A DNA stretch of 51,756 nt from Bacillota bacterium. Lineage in GTDB: Bacteria > Bacillota > Clostridia > Acetivibrionales > DSM-1351. The stretch spans positions 1 to 51,756 of the forward strand of contig JAEWAX010000044.1 of the NCBI GenBank assembly GCA_023391425.1. The letters run 5' to 3'. Positions within the stretch are counted from its first letter, which is position 1. Each line of letters starts with the position of its first letter. Below, one piece after another: positions 1 through 7,965 of the stretch. Both the position numbers and the translations under genes were made by a program. The notes under the pieces were generated by a model. It searched no databases, was not told where the DNA came from, and saw nothing but the letters and a program-made list of their open reading frames with translations.

Positions 1-291
1 ATAGATAAGTCATTTTTTTCTATATAACAGGGTTCTCATCTGGAAATATTATACCATATATGATTCAAAAATCAAACATATGTTCTAACTATTTTATCAA
101 TATGTGTAATAAATAAAATTGATAAAATTCAAAATTATTTAGATATTTAACTAAAAATATGGATAATTTTGATATAGCTAAAAAAATTGAGGTTTTGAAA
201 GAAACTACTCAAAAGAATGAAACAACTTTTATATTACGAAATATTTTCAATACAAAAAAACGTATAAATTTTTGAACATTAGCAATTACAA

Positions 292-320
292 TTGATATTT
301 ATTTAGCAAAGATATATAAT
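292..320 (+). promoter_or_regulatory. Sigma-A-type promoter for the ACT/UPF0210 pair
   Basis: TTGATA (292-297) and TATAAT (315-320) are separated by 17 bases. A start near 327 would give a leader of about 85 bases before the GTG at 412. The rest of bases 1-411 is AT-rich and holds no gene that I can support. Confidence 0.6.
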
Positions 321-411
321 ACATTTTATTAAGCAATTTTTTATCGAATAAAATTAAAATGTTTTATACAATTTTTGAGATGTGTTAGAACATATTTAGG
401 AGGTATTTGAC

Positions 412-681
412 GTGAGAGCAGTTATTACAGTTATAGGGAAAGATAGAGTAGGAATTATTGCTGGAGTAAGCAATATTTTAGCGGAAAGTAATGTTAATAT
501 ATTAGATATAACTCAAACTATTATGCAAGATGTATTTACTATGATTACACTTGTAGATATATCGAAATGTAATATCCCATTTGATAATCTTTCTGAAAAA
601 CTCGAAAACAAGGGAGTTGAGATGGGTTTAAAAATCCAGATACAACATGAAGACATTTTTAATACCATGCATAGGATATGA
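412..681 (+). CDS. ACT-domain protein, UPF0237 family
   Basis: An 89-residue protein that is essentially one ACT domain. It opens with MRAVITVIGKDRVGI, followed by a glycine/serine turn and the AESNVNILDI helix-strand typical of small-molecule-binding ACT folds. The GTG start at 412 is preceded by AGGAGGT at 398-404. The stop lies 11 bases before the next gene, a UPF0210 protein, and this pairing is conserved across Firmicutes (for example the adjacent pneumococcal genes SP0238 and SP0239, both of known structure). From the family, an amino-acid-sensing partner role is likely. The ligand is not known and the sequence does not reveal it. Confidence 0.85.
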   Translation: MRAVITVIGKDRVGIIAGVSNILAESNVNILDITQTIMQDVFTMITLVDISKCNIPFDNLSEKLENKGVEMGLKIQIQHEDIFNTMHRI

Positions 682-692
682 GGTGAGGGCTA

Positions 693-2051
693 ATGTTAGG
701 AGCTTTTGAAATAATTGAAACATTGGATATGATTCAAAAAGAAAATTTAGATATAAGAACAATAACCATGGGTATATCTTTAAGAGATTGTTGCCATTCT
801 GACATAAATATTTCTTGCAATAAGATATACGACAAAATAACCAGGTATGCTGAAAAGCTTGTTATTACTGGAGAGAACATTGAGAAAGAATATGGTATAC
901 CAATTATTAATAAGAGAATTTCTGTAACTCCAATTGCATTAATAGCTGAAAGCTGTGAGAGTGCAGATTACGTAAAGTTTGCTCAAGCGATGGACAGAGC
1001 TGCTCAGACTGTTGGTGTAAACTTTATTGGAGGATTTTCAGCTTTAGTACAAAAAGGTTATACAAACGGTGATAAAAAACTGATTTCCTCAATACCAGAG
1101 GCATTAAGTACTACAAAATTGGTTTGCTCATCTGTAAATGTTGCTTCCACAAAAGCAGGTATAAACATGGATGCCGTTGCAGAAATGGGTAAGGTAATTA
1201 AAAAATGTGCTGAGCTTACTGCAGATAATGGAGCGTTGGCATGTGCAAAATTAGTTGTATTTGCAAATGCAGTTGAAGATAACCCATTTATGGCAGGTGC
1301 TTTCCATGGCGTAGGAGAGCCTGAATGTGTTGTTAATGTTGGGGTTAGCGGCCCTGGTGTTGTGAAATGTGCTCTTGAGAAGGTAAAGGGCGCAGATTTT
1401 GGTACAGTTGCAGAAACTATTAAAAAGACTGCCTTTAAGATAACCAGAATGGGTGAATTGGTTGCAAGAGAAGCTTCACGTAGGCTGAATGTTCCTTTTG
1501 GAATAGTTGATTTATCTCTTGCACCTACTCCTGCAATTGGAGATAGTGTTGCTTATATTCTTGAAGAGATGGGTTTAGAAAAGTGTGGAACGCATGGTAC
1601 AACAGCAGCCTTAGCACTTTTGAATGATGCGGTTAAGAAGGGTGGAGTTATGGCTTCTTCCTCTGTTGGAGGTCTAAGTGGCGCATTTATACCTGTAAGT
1701 GAGGATGCCGGAATGATTTCTGCTGTTGAATGTGGCTCTTTATCATTGGAAAAACTTGAAGCTATGACCTGTGTATGCTCAGTTGGACTTGATATGATTG
1801 TAATTCCAGGTGAAACATCAGCTGATACTATCTCAGCAATCATTGCGGATGAAGCAGCAATAGGCGTTGTAAACACAAAAACTACGGCAGTTAGAATAAT
1901 TCCTGCTCCAGGTAAAAAAGTTGGCGATATAGTAGAATTTGGCGGTCTACTTGGCTCTGGACCAGTAATGAAAGTAAATTCTTATGGAAGTTCAGATTTC
2001 ATCAAAAGAGGCGGAAGAATTCCTGCACCTTTGCATAGCTTGAAAAACTAA
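693..2051 (+). CDS. UPF0210 / DUF711 'PFL family' protein
   Basis: A 452-residue cytosolic protein of the UPF0210 (DUF711) family, close to the usual length of about 450. Recognisable features are the N-terminal IRTITMGISLRDC segment, the glycine-rich VNVGVSGPGVV stretch in the middle, and the C-terminal GGRIPAPLHSLKN ending. A GAGGTGAG ribosome binding site precedes the ATG, 11 bases after the ACT gene, so the two are cotranscribed. The database label 'PFL family' is misleading: there is no glycyl-radical loop and no catalytic cysteine pair of pyruvate formate-lyase. The biochemical function is unknown. The linked ACT protein suggests that it is an enzyme or sensor controlled by an amino acid. 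Confidence 0.85.
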   Translation: MLGAFEIIETLDMIQKENLDIRTITMGISLRDCCHSDINISCNKIYDKITRYAEKLVITGENIEKEYGIPIINKRISVTPIALIAESCESADYVKFAQAMDRAAQTVGVNFIGGFSALVQKGYTNGDKKLISSIPEALSTTKLVCSSVNVASTKAGINMDAVAEMGKVIKKCAELTADNGALACAKLVVFANAVEDNPFMAGAFHGVGEPECVVNVGVSGPGVVKCALEKVKGADFGTVAETIKKTAFKITRMGELVAREASRRLNVPFGIVDLSLAPTPAIGDSVAYILEEMGLEKCGTHGTTAALALLNDAVKKGGVMASSSVGGLSGAFIPVSEDAGMISAVECGSLSLEKLEAMTCVCSVGLDMIVIPGETSADTISAIIADEAAIGVVNTKTTAVRIIPAPGKKVGDIVEFGGLLGSGPVMKVNSYGSSDFIKRGGRIPAPLHSLKN

Positions 2052-2107
2052 AATATAGCAATTTATTATGAGATTAATGATAAAATAACAAGAAACAAAA
2101 AACACTT

Positions 2108-2151
2108 ATAGCTGCTAACATAGTATTTTCGTGATGTTGGCAGCTATTTTT
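2108..2151 (+). terminator. Intrinsic terminator after the UPF0210 gene
   Basis: A 14-bp stem (2108-2121 with 2134-2147, one G-U pair) with a 12-base loop runs directly into TTTTT. It ends the ACT/UPF0210 operon ahead of the convergent marR gene. Confidence 0.85.
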
Positions 2152-2209
2152 AGTATAAATTGCATATTGGAATTAAAAGAAGAGATAAAGAATTATTAAT
2201 GCAAAAACT

Positions 2210-2677
2210 TTATTTATCCAGACAAAAAATATCGTCAAAATGTGAATTTAGAGAAGAAAGAACTCCTATTAGTAACTTTCTCTCTTCAATACTAAGTATT
2301 CCAAATACCTTTTCAGCTAAGATGTTCTTTAAAACCACTATTGATGCAAAGATTTCTTTACCTTTTTCTGAAAGTGAAACGAAAACCTGTCTTCTATCAA
2401 AATCGTCACGCATTCTTATTACATATCCCTTTTTAATAAGCCTATCTATTGTTACAGTAGGGGTACCAAAGGTTACTCCAAGTGTATTTGCTATATCAGA
2501 CATCTTTTTATTTTGTTCTCCATGACCAATAACCAATAATGTTTTTATTTCTATTACAGTAAGGTCAATAAGCTCTTCACTAAAGTATTTCTTACTTTCT
2601 ATCCTGTTATATTTTTCAATTAATTTGCTAAAAAGTTGCTCAACAATTAAGAGATCATTTGTTGGTTTAGAATTCAT
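2210..2677 (-). CDS. MarR-family transcriptional regulator
   Basis: A 155-residue winged-helix repressor. The recognition helix (MSDIANTLGVTFGTPTVTIDRL) is followed by the DFDRRQVFVSLSEKG wing, the family's most diagnostic stretch, and flanked by N- and C-terminal dimerisation helices. I chose the ATG at 2677: GAGGTG lies just upstream, whereas the in-frame GTG at 2689 overlaps that ribosome binding site. A palindrome covers its own promoter (2711-2728), which suggests autoregulation. The neighbours do not reveal a regulated pathway. The operator resembles FabT-type TTTGA...TCAAA sites, so a lipid role is possible, but no fab genes are in view. Confidence 0.88.
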   Translation of the reverse strand: MNSKPTNDLLIVEQLFSKLIEKYNRIESKKYFSEELIDLTVIEIKTLLVIGHGEQNKKMSDIANTLGVTFGTPTVTIDRLIKKGYVIRMRDDFDRRQVFVSLSEKGKEIFASIVVLKNILAEKVFGILSIEERKLLIGVLSSLNSHFDDIFCLDK

Positions 2678-2710
2678 AAAGCACCTCACATATTATTTGG
2701 GTATTCAAAA

Positions 2711-2728
2711 TATTTGATAGTTCAAATA
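2711..2728. promoter_or_regulatory. Candidate MarR operator
   Basis: A perfect 7-bp inverted repeat, TATTTGA-N4-TCAAATA, lies in the marR 5' region and overlaps the -10 box and start point of the minus-strand promoter. Its size and position fit an autorepressor site. Confidence 0.55.
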
Positions 2729-2753
2729 TACAACTTTGATTATATAATGTAAA
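2725..2753 (-). promoter_or_regulatory. Promoter of marR
   Basis: Read on the minus strand: TTTACA (2753-2748), 17-base spacer, TATATT (2730-2725). It is placed about 50 bases before the chosen ATG. Confidence 0.55.
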
Positions 2754-2774
2754 GTAATAATCAATTTTTCATAT

Positions 2775-3356
2775 TTAATGTTTAATCAATAATCCATTCA
2801 GAAATAATTTAAACAAATCCTCTTTATACTTGTCGCCTTGCTCATGATATTTCGGAGTATTCCCGATGTCATTGAAGGCTTTGACATAGTCAAGAATTGT
2901 TGATGTGGGAACTGTAACATCGATAAAGCCATCGGCCTTTCCAGCCTCAATATATTTTTCATAAAGCAGCATTTGTTTATCGGATAAGGTGTTTATTATA
3001 GCTTGTACCATTTGTGGATCTTCAAGTGCAGTAACTGTAAAAAATTCCTCAATTGAACGATTGATTTCCTCAGAACAAAGAGATAGAGCTTTATCAAACT
3101 TTTGTGGGAAGGATAAATCAAGCGATAATATTTCCTCTGCCATTGTAATAATATCATCCATAAGAGAAGAAATTGCTTCCTTTACTAAAAGGTTTTTACT
3201 CCCGAAATAGTTATAAATAGAAACTTGAGAGACCTTTGCAATTGCAGCGATTTCCTTAATGCCGGTATTTACAAAACCATTCTTTCTAAATAATTCAAGT
3301 GAAGCTTTTAAAATAGCTCCTTTTTTTATATTTGTACGAATCTCATATTTGTTCAT
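2775..3356 (-). CDS. TetR/AcrR-family transcriptional regulator
   Basis: A 193-residue repressor with an N-terminal helix-turn-helix (residues about 10-55; ILKASLELFRKNGF, then IKEIAAIAKVSQVSIYNYFGSK, the TetR signature) and an all-helical ligand-binding half. AGGAG precedes the ATG at 3356. The gene is divergent from the EFR1-type flavodoxin-ferredoxin gene, and the 152-base gap carries two copies of one inverted repeat: one over the tetR promoter, one over the start of the other gene. It therefore most likely represses itself and that neighbour. The inducer is unknown. Confidence 0.9.
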   Translation of the reverse strand: MNKYEIRTNIKKGAILKASLELFRKNGFVNTGIKEIAAIAKVSQVSIYNYFGSKNLLVKEAISSLMDDIITMAEEILSLDLSFPQKFDKALSLCSEEINRSIEEFFTVTALEDPQMVQAIINTLSDKQMLLYEKYIEAGKADGFIDVTVPTSTILDYVKAFNDIGNTPKYHEQGDKYKEDLFKLFLNGLLIKH

Positions 3357-3384
3357 TAGTTAGCTCCTATATAATAATATAATT

Positions 3385-3412
3385 ATTATACCATGTTTTG
3401 AAATATAGTAAA
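3385..3412 (-). promoter_or_regulatory. Promoter of tetR
   Basis: Minus strand TTTACT (3412-3407), 16-base spacer, TATAAT (3390-3385). The upstream operator (3394-3427) covers the -35 and spacer. Confidence 0.6.
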
Positions 3413-3427
3413 CGTTATTACAAAACA
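3394..3427. promoter_or_regulatory. TetR operator copy 1
   Basis: Inverted repeat TGTTTTGAAATA (3394-3405), 10-base spacer, TATTACAAAACA (3416-3427), 11 of 12 positions paired. The core half-sites GTTTTGAAAT and ATTnCAAAAC are 12 bases apart, the same geometry as copy 2. Confidence 0.65.
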
Positions 3428-3429
3428 TA

Positions 3430-3458
3430 TTGACATTTACTGGAGATGAATGTATGAT
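3430..3458 (+). promoter_or_regulatory. Promoter of the EFR1-type gene
   Basis: Consensus -35 TTGACA (3430-3435), 17-base spacer, TATGAT (3453-3458). It lies between the two operators. Confidence 0.7.
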
Positions 3459-3460
3459 TA

Positions 3461-3492
3461 GTTTTGAAATATGACGTATGGAATTTCAAAAC
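3461..3492. promoter_or_regulatory. TetR operator copy 2
   Basis: Perfect 10-bp inverted repeat GTTTTGAAAT (3461-3470), 12-base spacer, ATTTCAAAAC (3483-3492). It begins three bases after the -10 box and so covers the transcription start of the EFR1-type gene. Confidence 0.7.
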
Positions 3493-3508
3493 AATAAGGA
3501 GAATGAAT

Positions 3509-4300
3509 ATGAGTAATGTAATATATTATTTTAGTGCAACTGGAAATAACCTTGTAGTAGCCAGAAAAATAGCAGAACAATTAGGCGATACAAAGCTTTT
3601 GAAAATTGGATTAAGCCAAGAGGCGATTGATACCACTCCATATGAAAGGGTGGGAATTGTTTTCCCAGTGTACTATTATCAACCGCCTTTGTTTGTTGAG
3701 AATTTTGTGAAGAAGCTAATATTCAAGAAAGAGCAATATAAATTTGCGGTGGTAGCTCATGGCCCTTGTAGGGGAATAGCTTTAGAAAATATAAGAAACC
3801 AAATTAACACATTGGGCTTTATACTCGATGGAGAATTTTCAGTTTTTTTGCCAGGAAATTCTATTACAGAGTATGGTGATGTTCCTGCATATCATAATAT
3901 ACTATATAGGAAATCTGAAAAGACTATTAAAAATATTGTTAACATTGTCCAAACAAAACAGAGTACTGAAGCATTAGGTCCAGGCTTGTTTGAAAGGTTA
4001 GTATTAAAAAATGAGAAGCTGAGAGAAAAAGTTATGAACATAAGACAAAAATTTCTTGAATATGACTCTGGCTTTAATTACAATCAGAATTGCAATAGCT
4101 GTGGAACTTGTGTTAAGGTATGTCCAGTGCAGAATATTCACTTAGAGAGTGGTCATCCTGTGTGGGAGCATAAATGCCAGCAGTGTACAGCATGCATTCA
4201 ATGGTGTCCGAATAGCAGTATAAATTTTTACAATAAAACTCAAAAAAGAAAGCGCTATCATCATAAAGAGGTAACACTTAAGGATATGATAAACAAATGA
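3509..4300 (+). CDS. EFR1-family flavodoxin-ferredoxin fusion protein
   Basis: A 263-residue cytosolic electron carrier. The N-terminal half (about 1-150) is flavodoxin-like, with the FMN-phosphate loop YYFSATGNN near residue 5. The C-terminal part (about 185-240) carries two CxxCxxCxxxCP [4Fe-4S] motifs (CNSCGTCVKVCP and CQQCTACIQWCP). This architecture defines the clostridial EFR1 ferredoxin family. Start: AAGGAG (3496-3501) sits 7 bases before the ATG at 3509, while a TTG at 3464 lies inside the operator and is rejected. Control by the divergent TetR is strongly suggested by the paired operators. The physiological partner is unknown. Confidence 0.88.
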   Translation: MSNVIYYFSATGNNLVVARKIAEQLGDTKLLKIGLSQEAIDTTPYERVGIVFPVYYYQPPLFVENFVKKLIFKKEQYKFAVVAHGPCRGIALENIRNQINTLGFILDGEFSVFLPGNSITEYGDVPAYHNILYRKSEKTIKNIVNIVQTKQSTEALGPGLFERLVLKNEKLREKVMNIRQKFLEYDSGFNYNQNCNSCGTCVKVCPVQNIHLESGHPVWEHKCQQCTACIQWCPNSSINFYNKTQKRKRYHHKEVTLKDMINK

Positions 4301-4395
4301 AAAGTATGTTCAGCTAAAGTGGGGTTGCGCTTATGAATATCTTACAAATGAGATATTAGTTCAAGTTAGACAAGGTTGCAATCAAGAATATGCTA

Positions 4396-4419
4396 ACAAA
4401 TAAGCTTACAAATAAGCTA
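4396..4419 (+). repeat. Two-copy 12-base tandem repeat
   Basis: ACAAATAAGCTT is followed directly by ACAAATAAGCTA in the gap between the EFR1-type gene and the nitrilase gene. No function is evident. Confidence 0.5.
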
Positions 4420-4465
4420 ACTAATGAAAACTACGTAACGTAAAGACATTTGGCACTTATAACAA

Positions 4466-4494
4466 TTGCTATGTTTATTATGGTTTGATAATAT
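4466..4494 (+). promoter_or_regulatory. Possible promoter of the nitrilase gene
   Basis: TTGCTA (4466-4471), 17-base spacer, TAATAT (4489-4494), about 57 bases before the ATG. It is a moderate match in an AT-rich region. Confidence 0.35.
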
Positions 4495-4550
4495 ATTTAT
4501 TGTAATAAGTATATTCGCAACTAGAATAAAGTGTTGGAATGAGGTACAAC

Positions 4551-5354
4551 ATGAACAGTTTAATGCTTGGTTTATGTCAAATGAAGGTCACTGACAGTAA
4601 GCAGGATAACATAAAAAAAGCTGTACAGATGCTTGAAACTTGTAAGCAGCGCAATGTTGACATAGCTGTTTTGCCAGAGATGTTCAATTGCCCTTATAGT
4701 ACTCAAAGTTTTCCATTGTACGCTGAAAATTTTGAAAATAGTGAAACAGTATCAGTAATTTCAGCTGCTGCAAAGTATAATGATATGTATGTAGTTGCTG
4801 GTTCAATTCCTGAACTTTGTGATCAGCGAATTTACAATACTTGCCTGGTTTTTGACAGAAATGGTGCAATCATCGGAAAGCATAGGAAAGTTCATTTATT
4901 TGATATAGACATTAAGAATGGAATTCGTTTTAAAGAATCTCAAGTTTTATCAAGCGGTAATAAAATAACTGTTATAGATACAGAATATTGTAAGATAGGT
5001 ATTGCAATTTGCTTTGATATGCGCTTTAGTGAGCTTTATCAAGAGATGAGCAAAGCTGGAGTCAAAATCATATTTACTCCAGGTGCATTTAATATGACAA
5101 CTGGACCTGCACATTGGGAACTACTTATAAGAGCTAGAGCACTAGATAATCAAGTATTCCATGCCGCAGTGTCTCCTGCAAGAGACACCAATGCTAACTA
5201 TGTAGCCTATGGAAACTCAATGCTTTGTGATCCATGGGGAAACATATTGGCTAGAGCAGATTATAAGGAGCAGTTAGTTTTTACCAATATTGATTTAGAT
5301 ATGGTAGATAGCGTCCGTGAACAAATACCAGTATTTAAATCAATAGAAAGCTGA
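4551..5354 (+). CDS. Carbon-nitrogen hydrolase, omega-amidase (Nit2) type
   Basis: A 267-residue nitrilase-superfamily enzyme. The catalytic triad is visible: Glu in LPEMFNCPYS, Lys in KHRKVHLFDID, and Cys in GIAICFDMRF. The FNCPY and KVHLFDID contexts match the Nit2/omega-amidase branch, which hydrolyses alpha-ketoglutaramate and alpha-ketosuccinamate to the keto acid and ammonia. The start at 4551 is favoured because GAGGT at 4541-4545 lies 5 bases before it; the ATG at 4539 overlaps that site. It appears monocistronic. Substrate assignment rests on motif context only. Confidence 0.85.
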   Translation: MNSLMLGLCQMKVTDSKQDNIKKAVQMLETCKQRNVDIAVLPEMFNCPYSTQSFPLYAENFENSETVSVISAAAKYNDMYVVAGSIPELCDQRIYNTCLVFDRNGAIIGKHRKVHLFDIDIKNGIRFKESQVLSSGNKITVIDTEYCKIGIAICFDMRFSELYQEMSKAGVKIIFTPGAFNMTTGPAHWELLIRARALDNQVFHAAVSPARDTNANYVAYGNSMLCDPWGNILARADYKEQLVFTNIDLDMVDSVREQIPVFKSIES

Positions 5355-5474
5355 AATATATTCATTTATTCAATTCGCCGAATGAATTATCCAGAATTTG
5401 TTTCGATGGTAACAACTCTGTATATTGTGTTATTCTAAAATATACATCAAGATTATGAACTTTGGAGGTTAAAT

Positions 5475-5867
5475 TTGAAAAACAGATCGTGTTGGATAAA
5501 AATTATTGTATGTGTTTTTCCATTTGTTGCAATGAGTTTCATTTACATATTTAAAGATGTATTGTATGAATTAGGCACACTTTTTCCAGTATGTCCAAGT
5601 TACACCTTTTTTGATATTTATTGTCCAGGCTGTGGCAATACCAGAAGCGTTCAGCACCTTTTAAAGGGAGATGTTATAGGTTCACTTAAATTCAATCCTG
5701 CTCCTTTATTTGGCATTATAATAGGCGTACTTGCTTATTTGGAACTGATCTCATATGTTTTTGGAAAGAAAATAAAGTTTGTACCAAGAGGTCGCAAGTT
5801 TTGGACAATTACAATTATTGTATTCTCAGTATATTTTGTATTAAGGAATTTTGTACGTTTATTTTAA
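5475..5867 (+). CDS. DUF2752 membrane protein
   Basis: A 130-residue protein with three predicted membrane segments (about 8-26, 75-97, 108-126). It has the DUF2752 signature CPGCGNTRSVQHLLKGD followed by FNPAPL. The TTG start at 5475 is supported by GGAGGT at 5464-5469. The function of the family is unknown. The conserved CPGCG pair could bind metal or form a disulfide. Confidence 0.8.
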   Translation: MKNRSCWIKIIVCVFPFVAMSFIYIFKDVLYELGTLFPVCPSYTFFDIYCPGCGNTRSVQHLLKGDVIGSLKFNPAPLFGIIIGVLAYLELISYVFGKKIKFVPRGRKFWTITIIVFSVYFVLRNFVRLF

Positions 5868-5955
5868 ATTCCTAAAGCTAGTATGGGACAAGATATGTAT
5901 GTTATAAAAGATAATAAGCACAATAGTAAAATATATATTTTACTATTATTGTATA

Positions 5956-5984
5956 TTGCGTACTTTTTCTTTATGTAATATAAT
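5956..5984 (+). promoter_or_regulatory. Promoter of the ABC-F leader
   Basis: TTGCGT (5956-5961), 17-base spacer, TATAAT (5979-5984). It predicts a transcript with an untranslated leader of about 280 bases ahead of the ABC-F gene. Confidence 0.6.
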
Positions 5985-6027
5985 GTTTAAGTAAAATAAT
6001 TCTACGAAAGGGTAAGGTATTGGGTTA

Positions 6028-6042
6028 ATGAGAATTTGCTAA
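6028..6042 (+). CDS. Possible four-codon upstream ORF (MRIC)
   Basis: ATG AGA ATT TGC TAA. Its stop codon falls inside the left arm of the leader stem (6039-6048), so a ribosome stalled here would prevent that stem from forming. The ribosome binding site is weak (AAGG about 12 bases upstream). It is only meaningful as part of the attenuator model. Confidence 0.3.
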   Translation: MRIC

Positions 6043-6160
6043 TTCAGCTTTTAAAATCATTTAAGATTTTGAATGGGCGAGATGCCCTTATTTGTGCTGG
6101 ATTAGTTCAATAAAACATACCTGGTAGCTTATTTTTATCGTTTACCAGACTATTTATTTT
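6039..6160 (+). promoter_or_regulatory. Structured leader with terminator-like stem ahead of the ABC-F gene
   Basis: A closing stem (6039-6048 with 6096-6105; 10 bp, one G-U) encloses an AAAATC/GATTTT hairpin and a GGGC/GCCC hairpin, making a three-way junction. A second stem follows (CTGGTAG at 6121-6127 with TTACCAG at 6142-6148) and then a U-rich stretch to 6160. This is what a transcription attenuator looks like. Inducible ABC-F resistance genes such as vmlR of Bacillus subtilis are known to have such leaders. It does not match T-box or purine-riboswitch signatures. Folding was done by eye. Confidence 0.5.
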
Positions 6161-6272
6161 CATTAGTAAGTGAGGGTTAAATAGTTTATGTGGAATATTT
6201 AATTAAATGTTCCCTTAAATAACTGTTTTAATTGAGTCTTTCCAGCTAACCAAGCAAAGGAGAGATTTTTTT

Positions 6273-7928
6273 ATGCTTATTTTAGATGCTATAAATGTTA
6301 AAAAGAACTTTGGTGAAAGAGAAATTATATCATTTGATCAACTGCAAATCAGAAGTGGAGATAAAATAGGTGTGGTTGGCCGAAATGGAGCCGGAAAAAC
6401 TACACTTTTAAATATTCTTTCAGGTGAGCTATTACCTGATGAGGGCATTGTAAAAAGGTTTTGTGATGTAGCATATATAAAACAGTTTTCTGATGAAGAA
6501 ATCGAAGCAGATGCTAAAGCATTGAGTGAATTTGGCGTTCAGTATATCATCAAAAGCAATAAAGTGAGTGGAGGAGAGCAGACAAGATTAAAAATAGCAG
6601 GAGCATTGAGCAAAAATAGTTTATTACTTTTTGCAGATGAACCTACTGCAAATCTTGACTTTAAAGGTATTCAAACATTAAAGAATAAGCTCTCAAAGGC
6701 CGAATCACTTGTACTGATAAGTCATGACAGGGAATTGCTTGATAGTATATGTAATAAAATAATTGAGGTTTCTGATGGAAGGATAACATTTTTTCAAGGA
6801 AACTTTTCATTTTACCAGCAGCAAAAACAAAAAATTGTTGATAGAGAATGGTTTGAGTATGAAAATTACATTGATGAAAAAAAGCATCTTGAGGAAGCCA
6901 TCAAAAACCGTAAAGCACGAGCAAAAACCATTAAGAAAGCTCCAGCTCGAATGGGTAATTCTGAGGCTAGATTACACACGCGCGCAGCTCATGAAATGGA
7001 AGAAAAGATACATGATGCAGCCAATAGTCTTAAAACCAGACTAGAGAAATTGGAGGTAAAAAGCAAGCCTAAGGAGCTTCCTAACATAAAGCTTGACTTC
7101 TCACTTACCAATCCACCGTATAATAGAATAGTTATTTCGAGTGATGACTTTAGTTTTGGTTATGGTGATAGAGAAATATTTGCAAATGCAAAATTCCAAA
7201 TTTATAACGGTATGAAGCAGGCGATTATCGGTGATAATGGGGCAGGAAAAACTACACTGTTAAATCAAATTTATAATAGCTTTCTAAGTAAACAATTAAA
7301 CGATTTAGATAGTTCTGAGAATAATATCAATATTGTTCCAAAGGCTGTACTCGGCTACTTTTGCCAAGGATTTGAAAATCTAGACCTTCAAAAGACTGTA
7401 CTGGAAAATGTTATGCTGGGAAGCGTTCAGAATGAAACTACTGTAAGAACAATTCTTGCTAGGCTTTTAATTAGTGGTGATGATGTTTATAAAAAAGTGG
7501 GGATTTTAAGTGGAGGAGAGAGAATTAAGGTCAGCTTTGCAAAATTATTTGTTTCGAGTGCAAATGTTCTATTGCTTGATGAACCAACAAATTATCTCGA
7601 TATGGCCTCAATCGAAGCTTTACAAAACATTCTCAGTGAATATGAAGGTACCGTAATGTTTGTTTCTCACGATAAAACTTTCATTAATGGAGTAGCTCAA
7701 AGGTTACTAGTTGTTAAGGACAGCCAAATCTTAGCTTTTGAAGGTAGTTTGGAAGCTTACAAATACAAATATAATACTACAAAAACCCAAGAGAATATTC
7801 AAACGCAAAAGATGGTATTACAAATGCGTATGACTGAGGTGTTATCAAAACTATCACAAGACAATGGAGATAATGAAAAACTTGAAGCTGAATATCAAGA
7901 ATTGGTTATGCAGATGAAATTATTGTAA
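6273..7928 (+). CDS. ABC-F ribosomal protection protein, Vga/VmlR-like
   Basis: A 551-residue soluble protein with two ABC domains and no membrane segments. The first ABC domain has Walker A GRNGAGKTT, signature VSGGEQTRLKIA and Walker B LLFADEPTANLD. A basic, helical interdomain linker (about 190-275) follows. The second ABC domain has GDNGAGKTT, LSGGERIKVSFAK and LLLDEPTNYLD. The segments NETTVRTILARL and DDVYKKVGILSGGER closely resemble Vga(A)-type antibiotic-resistance ABC-F proteins, which bind the ribosomal E site and dislodge drugs such as pleuromutilins, lincosamides and streptogramin A. AAAGGAGAG (6256-6264) precedes the ATG by 8 bases. The structured leader supports drug-inducible expression. 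The spectrum cannot be read from sequence; a housekeeping ABC-F translation factor is the alternative. Confidence 0.85.
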   Translation: MLILDAINVKKNFGEREIISFDQLQIRSGDKIGVVGRNGAGKTTLLNILSGELLPDEGIVKRFCDVAYIKQFSDEEIEADAKALSEFGVQYIIKSNKVSGGEQTRLKIAGALSKNSLLLFADEPTANLDFKGIQTLKNKLSKAESLVLISHDRELLDSICNKIIEVSDGRITFFQGNFSFYQQQKQKIVDREWFEYENYIDEKKHLEEAIKNRKARAKTIKKAPARMGNSEARLHTRAAHEMEEKIHDAANSLKTRLEKLEVKSKPKELPNIKLDFSLTNPPYNRIVISSDDFSFGYGDREIFANAKFQIYNGMKQAIIGDNGAGKTTLLNQIYNSFLSKQLNDLDSSENNINIVPKAVLGYFCQGFENLDLQKTVLENVMLGSVQNETTVRTILARLLISGDDVYKKVGILSGGERIKVSFAKLFVSSANVLLLDEPTNYLDMASIEALQNILSEYEGTVMFVSHDKTFINGVAQRLLVVKDSQILAFEGSLEAYKYKYNTTKTQENIQTQKMVLQMRMTEVLSKLSQDNGDNEKLEAEYQELVMQMKLL

Positions 7929-7965
7929 GCTAGAAAAAATATAAAAAGACTGTAAAATTAATTTT

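Noticed and set aside
159..275. 38-codon ORF on the plus strand in the first intergenic region
   Set aside because: No ribosome binding site, very AT-rich codons and no recognisable motif; the region's promoter lies downstream of it.
1553..1876. 107-codon antisense ORF within the UPF0210 gene
   Set aside because: Shadow of the real coding frame; no ribosome binding site and no protein-family features. Other long antisense frames in mutS, mutL, hyfB and hyfG were dropped for the same reason.
693..2051. Annotation as pyruvate formate-lyase from the family name 'PFL'
   Set aside because: No glycyl-radical loop or catalytic Cys-Cys pair; the protein belongs to UPF0210/DUF711.
6000..6160. ABC-F leader as a T-box or purine riboswitch
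   Set aside because: No GGGTGGNACCGCG T-box sequence, and the ACCTGGTA/TTTACCAG resemblance to a purine riboswitch stem is not accompanied by the other conserved core bases.
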